From assembly GCA_903879995.1 (NCBI GenBank), contig CAIRNW010000346.1, positions 1-12,152 of the forward strand: a stretch of DNA of 12,152 bases. The letters run 5' to 3'. Positions 6,199 to 12,152 of this stretch are shown here, in pieces (within the stretch, counting starts at the first letter, position 1; each line of letters begins with the position of its first letter). The position numbers were made by a program, and so were the translations under genes. The stretch comes from an uncultured Bacteroidota bacterium. GTDB lineage: Bacteria; Bacteroidota; Bacteroidia; Chitinophagales; Chitinophagaceae. The notes beneath the pieces were generated by a model. It did no database searches and was not told the origin of the DNA. It saw nothing but the letters and a program-made list of their open reading frames with translations.

Positions 6199-7224
6199 TT
6201 AATATTGAAATTGGATAGTAGTAGCACCCTGTCCAAAACGCGGATCATACCTGTTTTCAAAGGAGTGGACCTCTTTGATCTGGCGCAAATATTGATGGAT
6301 TTCACTTTTTAACTTCCCCTCACCTATGCCATGTATTACAATCATGGAAGGTTGTTGATTTCGAATCGAGCGCTCCATCATTTTTTCCAGGTGAGAAAGC
6401 TGAATTTGTAAAATTTCAAAATTGGATAACCCCTTCCAATCAGGCAATAACTTTTCAATATGTAAATCCACAATATGGGAAAAAGATTCTTCAAAATCTT
6501 GCTGAAGCTTTGTCTCCTGTGATGATGAACTGGATGTTAAAAATGAGCTTGGCGGATGAATAGGATTTTCTTTTGTTGGAAAAAAATCAAAAACTGGATA
6601 ACTGAAACTAGCTAATTTTTGTAGCCTTACTTTCTCAAGTTGTTCAAATAAATGTTTTGGCTTAATTCGTACTGATATTTCAAGTTGATCTTTAAAACTT
6701 GGAGAGGCATTGATTGGCTTAATAAGAAAATTAAAGAATGGATTGTCACTAAAATCTTCAAATAAAATATCATGCAAATAAAAATCAGTGCCAGATTGGC
6801 TAGTGCCTTCTAAGTTCCAAAACAGCTGCCCCTTTTTCTTTAATGAATAGGAAAACAAAAAAGAATATGACAAACTGTTGGATAGGTATACTTTAAAACT
6901 TTCGACAATAAAATCTGACTCACTAGCATCGAGAATTGGAAAAAAAACTAATTGCGCCCCGTTATCTATTTTAATCTTGTTACCAGTTATTTTTTCTCGG
7001 CGTAACGCAGGTAACGATGGCGATTTCTTTTCAGGTGTAATTGAAGCTGTTTGGTGTTTCTTTGAAAATTGATAATAGTAGGGAAAATCCAATTGGTCAA
7101 GATATACGGGGAACTCAACTCCATCCACCCGGACCCGTGCCATTTCCTGGTTTATTATTTCAAGTATAATCCCTTCCTCTTTGGAGTGCAACAACATAAC
7201 CTTGTCACCTACTTGATACTTCAT
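6199..7224 (-). CDS. DUF2027 / Smr domain protein
   Basis: The 341-residue protein has three parts. Residues 1-50 form a small beta-rich, SH3/Tudor-like domain (KYQVGDKVMLLHSKEEGII...). Residues about 85-200 are a beta-rich middle domain of the DUF2027 type found in Bacteroidota. After a Ser/Pro-rich linker (about 215-240), residues 250-341 are a C-terminal Smr domain with the two diagnostic motifs DLH (253-255) and HGIGEGKL (298-305). Smr domains occur in MutS2 and in free-standing proteins and are associated with nuclease or RNA/DNA-binding activity, including cleavage of stalled mRNA; this protein lacks the MutS ATPase part. Its actual substrate is unknown. It starts 16 nt after the 3' end of rnpB with no clear promoter of its own, so it may be expressed by readthrough from rnpB or from an unrecognised promoter. 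It is followed 17 nt later by prfB. Confidence 0.88.
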   Translation of the reverse strand: MKYQVGDKVMLLHSKEEGIILEIINQEMARVRVDGVEFPVYLDQLDFPYYYQFSKKHQTASITPEKKSPSLPALRREKITGNKIKIDNGAQLVFFPILDASESDFIVESFKVYLSNSLSYSFLFSYSLKKKGQLFWNLEGTSQSGTDFYLHDILFEDFSDNPFFNFLIKPINASPSFKDQLEISVRIKPKHLFEQLEKVRLQKLASFSYPVFDFFPTKENPIHPPSSFLTSSSSSQETKLQQDFEESFSHIVDLHIEKLLPDWKGLSNFEILQIQLSHLEKMMERSIRNQQPSMIVIHGIGEGKLKSEIHQYLRQIKEVHSFENRYDPRFGQGATTIQFQY

Positions 7225-7240
7225 AGAAGGAATTAAAAAA

Positions 7241-7595
7241 CTACAGGCCTATAAGCCGGATTCTGTCGTGGGCCTTCATTTATCTGCCAGATGAGTTACC
7301 TCATCGGTCAAGCTGCCTACCCTGTAATCAAGCTATTCAGCATTCAGGCGTGCAGCCCTCAATGATTACTATACGTGGCATTTCAGCGTGCAAGGTTTAC
7401 CCGCCCCAGATGTTACCACCAGGGGCCGTGGGCTCTTACCCCACGTTTTCATCCTCACCTTTATTACTAAAGGCAGTTATTTTCTGTGGCACTTGCTGTC
7501 GCCAGTAAACTGGCGCCCGGCTTTTCACCGGTGCACTGCACTTTGCTGTCCGGACTTTCCTACCCCAAAAGGGATCGAAGACCTAGCCTGTAGCC
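7241..7595 (-). ncRNA. rnpB: RNase P RNA (bacterial type A)
   Basis: The minus strand of this 355-nt stretch contains the hallmarks of the catalytic RNA that matures tRNA 5' ends. Near the 5' end is GGAAAGTCCGGACA (5' strand of P4), in the centre GTAAGAGCCCACGG and GGTAAACC, and near the 3' end ACAGAATCCGGCTTATAG (3' strand of P4 and the CCA-contacting region). The terminal strands CTACAGGC and GCCTGTAG pair to form helix P1, which sets both ends to within a few bases. The 3' end is followed by six T residues (7240-7235), which may help termination. A TAnnTTTG-type box lies just upstream. The plus-strand open frame over this region is a shadow. Exact ends are estimates from P1 pairing. Confidence 0.97.
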
Positions 7596-7598
7596 TTG

Positions 7599-7606
7599 CA
7601 AAGATA
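7599..7606 (-). promoter_or_regulatory. -7 box (TATCTTTG) of rnpB
   Basis: The minus strand reads TATCTTTG, a full TAnnTTTG match, in the 19 nt between the stop of the small exported-protein gene and the first base of RNase P RNA. The predicted RNA start 4-5 nt downstream agrees with the 5' end set by P1 pairing. A -33 TTTG is not evident. Confidence 0.6.
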
Positions 7607-7614
7607 CAACCAAT

Positions 7615-7869
7615 TTAGTTGGATTGCTTTACGACAACCGTATCGATACGCAGACCTAGCTGTAAATCACGTTGTAAAGTGTCTATTGCACTAATTATTT
7701 GTTTTACCTGCTGGTGCGGCATTGCACTGTTATCCAAGGCGTATTTTACAGATTCCAAATTTTGCCAGTGGAATTGAGCCTGGGATTCTTTCATACTGAA
7801 ATGGTAAATACGTTCAGACCTAAATCCAGCTAAACAAAAAAACAGGAAACAAATAAATACGTATTTCAT
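7615..7869 (-). CDS. Small exported protein of unknown function (84 aa)
   Basis: I do not recognise a family. Residues 1 to about 18 (MKYVFICFLFFCLAGF) are a signal peptide or membrane anchor. The remaining ~65 residues are polar and look mainly helical (NLESVKYALDNSAMPHQQ, then IISAIDTLQRDLQLG), ending in a short beta-like DTVVV. It is the last gene of the exported-protein cassette, starting 9 nt after the stop of the 497-residue tail-fibre-like gene and ending just before the rnpB promoter. The short gap, export signal and shared strand argue that it is a real gene rather than chance. It could be an accessory or chaperone-like subunit for the neighbouring secreted proteins, but that is inference. 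Confidence 0.65.
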   Translation of the reverse strand: MKYVFICFLFFCLAGFRSERIYHFSMKESQAQFHWQNLESVKYALDNSAMPHQQVKQIISAIDTLQRDLQLGLRIDTVVVKQSN

Positions 7870-7878
7870 AGTTGAGTT

Positions 7879-9372
7879 TTAATAAAAGTCATACCACCCT
7901 CTTCCATTATAGCCTTGGTGCTTTTGTGTATCTGTATTCAAAATAATCAGTCCAAGTGGTGGCGACAAAATAGCGTCTCTTTCCATCGTTGTCATCGGTG
8001 TTGCCACCCATTGTAGGGTTTTCCACTCAAGTTGATTGGCCACTGTTGACCCAGCACATAGCACCTGATTAATTTGGGGGCTACTAGTAGGGAGTTGTAA
8101 TACAATGTCATTTGCTTGAGGCTGTGCTTTTAAACTTGTAAAATTGGATCCAGCTGCACTAGGCTCAAACCACTTTAGCTCAGCAGCATTATTATCAATA
8201 TTAGCCAACTCCAAATGCCCGGATAATCGACTTGAGGATTTCGACCTGGAAAATATAGCATACCGATTAATCCCCACATCGATACTCTCATCCATATATA
8301 AACCATAGGAGTTATCAATTGTGCCTGAATTTCTCCAAAAATGCGTTCCGTTTGTAACTGAGATCAATCCCTTTCCTATCGAGATGCCATATACAGCTCC
8401 TATGGTAGAAGCCGCATTATTATTATAAACACTAACTGTCAATCCAAAAAGTGTATCTACTCTTCCGCCTCGGTTATTCCACACTTCCACTGAATGTGCA
8501 TGCAACTTATTGATGACACCAGTGGAAGCATTTTCAACACCACTCACTGCGCCATATGCATTTGAAATAGCGCCCACACTTTTATTTGTTGTAACATGAT
8601 AAGCCCCCCAGGCAACACTAAGAGTTCCTGTCCCATTATGCGTTGCCCACCCTTGTAATGACCGTATTTGCCCCAACGGTTGTGTGTTTGAAGCATCAGA
8701 GGCGGCATAAAATGCACCACCCATGATACGATTGTCAAATTTTCCAGTACCAATTACCTGACCTAGCACAGCAATTGTTCTTGGCGTTGATGAGGTAGCG
8801 GTTGTAAGCATTCGTTGTACAGCAACTCCTGGATAAAAATTAAATCCATCTGCTGTCATGGCACCCGGACTAACTTGATCACCTATAGCAACTACCCCAT
8901 TTAAATCTGTATTTCCCGTAACATCAAACGCATGCTGTGGACTATTATTACCCACACCTATTAAACCATTTTTTGTAACTCGAATTCTTTCCTGATTATT
9001 GGTTACTACTACCAAATCTTGATTTGATAACGTACCTAGCCGACTTCCGTTGGTTCCATCAAAAGCATCCGCAATTTGATTACCTGCTAGCGACCAACCA
9101 TTTTGTGGGGTGAGTACCGAATTCCAGCTAAGCTGACTGCTGTTGTTTTCAAGGCTGCTCACAGTTAAAGCTTGCCCTACATTTCCAACTTCAGACGGAA
9201 ATGAAATAGTGTAGGATGAACCCACGTTTTGCTTAGCAGCCAAGTTTATGTGTTGTGAGCCCCCCGTGGATTGTAATCGAACCTCACGATGAAGTGTAGG
9301 ACGAATTTGAGATAAACCTGACACGTGAAACAAAATAAGAAAGCAAAGAATACTGCACTGAATTTGAGTCAT
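7879..9372 (-). CDS. Exported tail-fibre/tail-spike-like surface protein (497 aa)
   Basis: A signal peptide (residues 1 to about 21, GLS-QIRP) is followed by modules seen in Bacteroidota surface proteins and phage tail fibres. First is an N-terminal module at 42-85 (INLAAKQNVGSSYTISFPS...SQLSWNS), then a fibre segment at about 118-158 (ERIRVTKNGLIGVGNNSP...FDVTGN). A long repetitive region (about 264-385) with recurrent AYG, VYG and YGLY turns separated by about 20-30 residues suggests a trimeric beta-helix or beta-prism. A second copy of the first module lies at 421-461 (FTSLKAQPQ...QLEWKT), and the C-terminal cap is TTMERDAILSPPLGLI...YNGRGWYDFY. No T9SS sorting domain is present. The cap resembles a widespread ending of Bacteroidota fibre proteins (MTTxxR.AI.SP..GL.I.N...YNG.GW). 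It probably acts as an extracellular fibre or adhesin, with the ligand unknown. It starts 14 nt after the stop of the related 328-residue gene. Confidence 0.8.
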   Translation of the reverse strand: MTQIQCSILCFLILFHVSGLSQIRPTLHREVRLQSTGGSQHINLAAKQNVGSSYTISFPSEVGNVGQALTVSSLENNSSQLSWNSVLTPQNGWSLAGNQIADAFDGTNGSRLGTLSNQDLVVVTNNQERIRVTKNGLIGVGNNSPQHAFDVTGNTDLNGVVAIGDQVSPGAMTADGFNFYPGVAVQRMLTTATSSTPRTIAVLGQVIGTGKFDNRIMGGAFYAASDASNTQPLGQIRSLQGWATHNGTGTLSVAWGAYHVTTNKSVGAISNAYGAVSGVENASTGVINKLHAHSVEVWNNRGGRVDTLFGLTVSVYNNNAASTIGAVYGISIGKGLISVTNGTHFWRNSGTIDNSYGLYMDESIDVGINRYAIFSRSKSSSRLSGHLELANIDNNAAELKWFEPSAAGSNFTSLKAQPQANDIVLQLPTSSPQINQVLCAGSTVANQLEWKTLQWVATPMTTMERDAILSPPLGLIILNTDTQKHQGYNGRGWYDFY

Positions 9373-9386
9373 AAATCAACTCTATA

Positions 9387-10373
9387 TTATTCAAGAATCG
9401 ACCAGTTAATTGAACCTGTAAATGGTGAGGAAAAATACACAGTGAACTTTCCTGCTGTGGTGTTACGTGAGATATAATAAGAAGGAATTGCCATGTCATT
9501 GCCAGCACCCTCTAATGTTATTGAAATTGCATCGTTCGTATCGATCACAACTGGATTACCCTGTCCATTCGTGGGGGTAATTTCTACCGACTCCGCAGCA
9601 GTAGTATAGCTAGAAAATCCTCTGGCTTTTGTTAAGTGATAGCCGTTATGTGTTAATACTGCGTCCAAACTTGCTTGGCGAATCAAACCACTATTATTAG
9701 CTACTAAAAGTCTATCGTAGCCTGTCTGAATAGTTGTGGATACAGCACCACCTAAAGCCGTAAATGTTACATCACCGGTTACACCCAGTGTGCTGCTAAG
9801 CGTAGTAGCTCCGGTGACCTCTACAGTGCTTCCAAAACTGCTTGCACCACTTGTCCGAAAAGTACCACCAACATCTAAAGTGGTTGCTGCATTTAAATTA
9901 CTTCCCATACCAATTTTACCATCTGCATTAATCCTCATTCTCTCTGTATTACCGGTCAGTAATTTAATAGGTTGAGCAGTTGTATGCGTAGTTGCAATAA
10001 CAAGCGGTTGAGCACTCGTTGTTCCTAAAAATTGTTGGCCAGTGGACGTCCCCGCTACTGTTATAGGATTACCCTCCAATGCCCACGCGATTCCTGCCAC
10101 AGTTGCAGGAATAGACTGCCATTCTAAACTTGCATTTGTTCCAGTAACACCGGATACTTTTAATAAGCTGTTAGCAGCTGGTAAACCGGCGGGTAACGCA
10201 ATTGAATAGGTAGTAGTTCCCTCCGTTGCACGTATTCCAACATACCCTGTACCAGATTGGGTAGGATTGACCAACCTGATCTCTTTCTGAATGGCTGGCC
10301 TTATTTGTGCCTCTACGCTCAAAATTTGAAATAGGAAAAAAATACTTACTGATAAAAAGTGGATGGTTTTCAT
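9387..10373 (-). CDS. Exported tail-fibre-like surface protein (328 aa)
   Basis: The signal peptide spans residues 1-22 (EA-QIRPAIQKEIRL). The mature N-terminus QIRPxxxxEIRL matches that of the downstream 497-residue protein, and residues 44-87 hold the same LP...ASLEWQS module. Residues 144-169 (ERMRINADGKIGMGSN...LDVGG) are the fibre motif common in Bacteroidota surface proteins. They are followed by a low-complexity Gly/Thr/Ser/Val stretch (about 170-210, with GATTLSSTLGVTG) expected to form a repetitive beta-fibre. The last 52 residues (277-328) align without gaps to the end of the upstream 230-residue protein. There is no T9SS sorting domain. The gene sits 27 nt after its upstream neighbour and 14 nt before its downstream one, in a presumed operon. 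A structural surface role is inferred. Confidence 0.8.
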   Translation of the reverse strand: MKTIHFLSVSIFFLFQILSVEAQIRPAIQKEIRLVNPTQSGTGYVGIRATEGTTTYSIALPAGLPAANSLLKVSGVTGTNASLEWQSIPATVAGIAWALEGNPITVAGTSTGQQFLGTTSAQPLVIATTHTTAQPIKLLTGNTERMRINADGKIGMGSNLNAATTLDVGGTFRTSGASSFGSTVEVTGATTLSSTLGVTGDVTFTALGGAVSTTIQTGYDRLLVANNSGLIRQASLDAVLTHNGYHLTKARGFSSYTTAAESVEITPTNGQGNPVVIDTNDAISITLEGAGNDMAIPSYYISRNTTAGKFTVYFSSPFTGSINWSILE

Positions 10374-10400
10374 AGATTTTGTTTTAATGAATATGAAGTG

Positions 10401-11093
10401 TTAATCAACAATTAGCCAGGTTATATAGCCTGTGTAGGGAGCGGTAAAAAAAATGATGAGTTGGTTACGAACCATATCTCGATGTATAAAATAACCGGGT
10501 GAAGAAAGTGGTAAACGTTCTGCCTCTAACGTAACTGCAATCCCATCATCCAACTCCAACGGGTTTTCTAGCCGAATCACCAAGGAGTCCGCCGCCAATA
10601 AATTGACGCTTCTGCCTTTTGATTTAATCGGGGGCGAATCTGCTGTTTGTACTGCATAAAGGGCATAGGGAACTATACCAACAGGAACCGAACCAAGATC
10701 AACCCAATTTTGCTGATAATTCCATCCCGCTATTGGGGGTTGTGGTGGAATAGCAATTTTTATTTGAACCCGATATTCCATTTTCTCCCATGGTATTTTA
10801 TAAAGGGAGGTAAATAATCCACCAGCAAATTGTCCCTTACCCAAGGTGAATTGAAAAACACCTTGTTCGTCCGTGTTTACAAGTAGTTCTTCCGCATAAA
10901 CCAATTGAGTATCCTGACTAAAATAAATAGCAGCATTAACATGTATTGCCTGCTGCTTCACGGCCTGATTAAAACGATCTCGGGCCTGCACTTGAAAAGG
11001 GATTCCCGGCATGACATGTTGTGCCCATAAATTAACAGTGAATCCAGATGCTCCTATCAACAATAAAAATATTATAATTCCTAGTCTGTACAT
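10401..11093 (-). CDS. Exported protein with 'VPYALYA' surface module and a shared C-terminal domain (230 aa)
   Basis: A signal peptide (residues 1-24, NLWA-Q) is followed by a domain at about 28-147 that starts PGIPFQVQARDRFNQAV and ends VPVGIVPYALYA. This fits a module widespread in Bacteroidota surface proteins (typically 'FQAVARD..G.....' through 'G...L.SVPYALYA'), which often precedes tail-fibre repeats. Here no fibre follows. After a short linker the protein ends in a module (179-230) that aligns ungapped with the last 52 residues of the next gene product. There is no T9SS sorting domain. The ATG at 11093 overlaps the stop of the upstream gene by one base (TGATG), implying translational coupling. 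It could be a base or adaptor subunit joining the T9SS-sorted protein upstream to the fibre proteins downstream; this is inferred from modules and gene order only. Confidence 0.78.
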   Translation of the reverse strand: MYRLGIIIFLLLIGASGFTVNLWAQHVMPGIPFQVQARDRFNQAVKQQAIHVNAAIYFSQDTQLVYAEELLVNTDEQGVFQFTLGKGQFAGGLFTSLYKIPWEKMEYRVQIKIAIPPQPPIAGWNYQQNWVDLGSVPVGIVPYALYAVQTADSPPIKSKGRSVNLLAADSLVIRLENPLELDDGIAVTLEAERLPLSSPGYFIHRDMVRNQLIIFFTAPYTGYITWLIVD

Positions 11094-11617
11094 CAGTGAT
11101 TTATTTTAACAACTCGACCTACACCACGTGCCGTGTTTCCTTGAACTGTAATAAAATAAGTTCCCGCAGGAAATGAATACATATCGATAGATAACCCACG
11201 TTGTAATTCAATTAACTGTATGTGCTTTGTATAAACCAGTTGCCCAATTTGATTATAGATCAGTAGCTGAGCATATTGATCTAAACCCACATACAAGGAA
11301 CTACGAATAGTCAACCGATCACTCGTTGGATTAGGAAATAAATGGAGCGTAATATTCAGCTTTGATTTTGGTAAAATACATGGGTATGTGTACAATCCGG
11401 AAGCAATCGCTGCGGTCCAAATGGAGACACCTGAATTTACTTTCAAACAATCATTCGAAAATGTAAAAAAGAAGGGTTGAGAAAGTAACGCGATACTGGA
11501 GTTGGGCGCCTCGAGTGCCGATAGCATAAATAAAGCTCTTTGTTGTGCAGCGAGGGATGAATGCAAGGCTAAACAACAACACGAAATAAGCAATATGTAA
11601 TTAAAACGCAAGCGCAT
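11093..11617 (-). CDS. Small T9SS-sorted exported protein
   Basis: From the ATG at 11617 the product is 174 residues. An in-frame TTG 12 nt upstream would add four residues, but the ATG has the usual A-rich context (ACAAAA-ATG). Residues 1 to about 24 are a signal peptide. It includes LISCCC, which could be read as a lipobox, but a Sec signal cleaved near SLAAQ is more likely. Only about 65 residues of cargo follow, with two Cys (C57, C80). Residues 91-174 are a type A T9SS C-terminal sorting domain: LHLFPNPTSDRLTI, then LLIYNQIGQLVY, FPAGTYFITVQG and terminal GRVVKINH. The protein should be exported across the outer membrane by the Por/T9SS machinery and attached to the surface or released. 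It is first in the cassette, and its stop overlaps the next start (TGATG). The cargo is not recognisable. Confidence 0.85.
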   Translation of the reverse strand: MRLRFNYILLISCCCLALHSSLAAQQRALFMLSALEAPNSSIALLSQPFFFTFSNDCLKVNSGVSIWTAAIASGLYTYPCILPKSKLNITLHLFPNPTSDRLTIRSSLYVGLDQYAQLLIYNQIGQLVYTKHIQLIELQRGLSIDMYSFPAGTYFITVQGNTARGVGRVVKINH

Positions 11618-11649
11618 TTTTGTGATCAATAGAATCCATTTATTGACTA

Positions 11650-11680
11650 CAAAAATGAACGAGTCAAGTTGCTAGCGCAA
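11650..11680 (-). promoter_or_regulatory. Candidate promoter of the exported-protein cassette
   Basis: On the minus strand a TTG (11680-11678) is followed after 20 nt by CATTTTTG (11657-11650), one mismatch from TAnnTTTG at the usual spacing for the Bacteroidota primary sigma factor. A transcript starting just downstream would have a leader of roughly 30 nt before the ATG at 11617. It sits in the only sizeable gap (89 nt) upstream of the cassette. Confidence 0.35.
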
Positions 11681-11685
11681 GCAGG

Positions 11686-11718
11686 AAAAACAAAAAAACC
11701 AGTGAATTAACTCAGTTT
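11686..11718 (-). terminator. Weak candidate terminator after the permease gene
   Basis: The minus strand can fold AAAC-TG-AGT, loop TAATTC, ACT-G-GTTT, a short imperfect hairpin across the permease stop codon. It is directly followed by a T-rich run (TTTTTTTGTTTTT). The stem is A/T-rich and broken by an internal loop, so termination efficiency is doubtful. The position between the permease and the exported cassette is right. Confidence 0.3.
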
Positions 11719-12152
11719 TAGTTTGCTATTTCTGCGACCGTATGAAAAATAAATCAAGAGTCCAATTATCATCCAGACAAAAAACCACTTCCAGCTATTT
11801 AATGGGATCTCTACTAGTAGATAAAGACAAGAAAGGATGCCCATCACCGGTATAAAAGCAAGTTTCTTTATTGCAGTAATGATTGTGATCAGTAAACTGA
11901 TTAGAAAATAGACCAATAAGAGTATTCCGTCTACGGAACCAGCAGTCAAAGACTGAAATGCTGTATTAATTCTTTCCAAATTCAGTAATAAAAAAACAAT
12001 AAAAAAGGCAGGAATCCAATAACGACCACTCCAATTTGGTAACCTGAATTGACCCTCTTTTTTTTCAATATGAGGTAGTAATAATACACCGCCCGACACC
12101 AAAACAAATGCAAACAAAGTGCCAATACTGGTCAAATCAGTAACCAGACCTG
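11707..12152 (-). CDS. APC-family amino acid permease, C-terminal part (5' end outside window)
   Basis: The frame is open to the window edge: before the T-S-I-G stretch the codons read G-L-V-T-D-L, so the gene is truncated by the window rather than starting at 12135, where the codon is TTG. The GLVTDLTSIGTLFAFVLVSG segment is a typical late transmembrane helix of APC-superfamily amino acid transporters. It is followed by helices around WIPAFFIVFLLL, ILLLVYFLISLLITIITA, LAFIPVMGILSCLYLLVEI and WFFVWMIIGLLIYFSYG, then a short basic cytoplasmic tail (RRNSKLKLS). It is an inner-membrane transporter; the substrate cannot be judged because the substrate-binding helices lie outside the window. It is separated from the exported cassette by 89 nt. 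Confidence 0.85.
   Translation of the reverse strand, partial: GLVTDLTSIGTLFAFVLVSGGVLLLPHIEKKEGQFRLPNWSGRYWIPAFFIVFLLLNLERINTAFQSLTAGSVDGILLLVYFLISLLITIITAIKKLAFIPVMGILSCLYLLVEIPLNSWKWFFVWMIIGLLIYFSYGRRNSKLKLS

Noticed and set aside
7388..7618. Plus-strand open frame of 76 codons
   Set aside because: It lies antisense to the well-supported RNase P RNA gene; the absence of stops reflects RNA base composition.
9736..9975. Plus-strand 79-codon frame with hydrophobic Val/Pro-rich product
   Set aside because: It is the complement of the Gly/Thr/Ser-rich fibre repeat of the 328-aa gene; such repeats give long antisense frames. No start context or promoter supports it.
7615..11617. Exported fibre cassette as part of a prophage or contractile injection system
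   Set aside because: The fibre motifs resemble phage tail fibres, but every gene has a Sec signal peptide and no baseplate, sheath, capsid or integrase gene is nearby.
11618..11629. TTG start for the T9SS-sorted protein
   Set aside because: The in-frame ATG 12 nt downstream has the better A-rich context and leaves a complete signal peptide.

Overview
The window looks like chromosomal DNA from a member of the Bacteroidota, probably close to the Chitinophagaceae (the family is an inference). Four things point there: a type IX secretion (T9SS) C-terminal sorting domain, promoter boxes of the TAnnTTTG type, gene starts without Shine-Dalgarno sequences, and a DUF2027-Smr protein. No insertion sequence, phage integrase, tRNA, rRNA or CRISPR array is visible. 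Almost everything reads on the minus strand, so transcription runs from high to low coordinates. The one exception is a Nudix hydrolase.

Layout in transcription order: (1) 12152-11707, the C-terminal end of an APC-family amino acid permease, cut by the window edge, with a weak terminator behind it. (2) 11617-7615, a tight cassette of five genes for exported proteins: a small T9SS-sorted protein, a protein with the 'VPYALYA' surface module, two tail-fibre-like proteins and an 84-residue exported protein. Gaps are 28 nt or less and one stop/start pair overlaps. (3) About 7595-7241, the RNase P RNA gene rnpB with its own promoter box. (4) 7224-1443, a housekeeping run: DUF2027-Smr protein, prfB (release factor 2, with a programmed +1 frameshift), pruA (proline catabolism), pyrR, pyrB and coaD. 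(5) The plus-strand Nudix gene overlaps the 3' end of coaD tail to tail and diverges from pyrE, which is followed by a small exported heavy-metal-associated protein.

How the genes relate: pyrR, pyrB and pyrE belong to de novo UMP synthesis, coaD to coenzyme A synthesis, and pruA to proline-to-glutamate oxidation. The pruA-pyrR-pyrB-coaD genes are packed closely enough to be one transcription unit. The exported cassette is the least ordinary part. Its proteins share modules with one another: an N-terminal 'QIRP' plus LP...LEW module in two of them, and an ungapped 52-residue C-terminal module in two of them. This suggests the parts of one surface structure, but its function cannot be read from sequence alone.

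The clearest mechanistic feature is prfB. An AGGAGG, a three-base spacer and CTT TGA C reproduce the classical RF2 autoregulatory frameshift, although none of the gene starts here has a usable Shine-Dalgarno sequence. The annotated protein must be read through the shift to reach its proper length of 364 residues.
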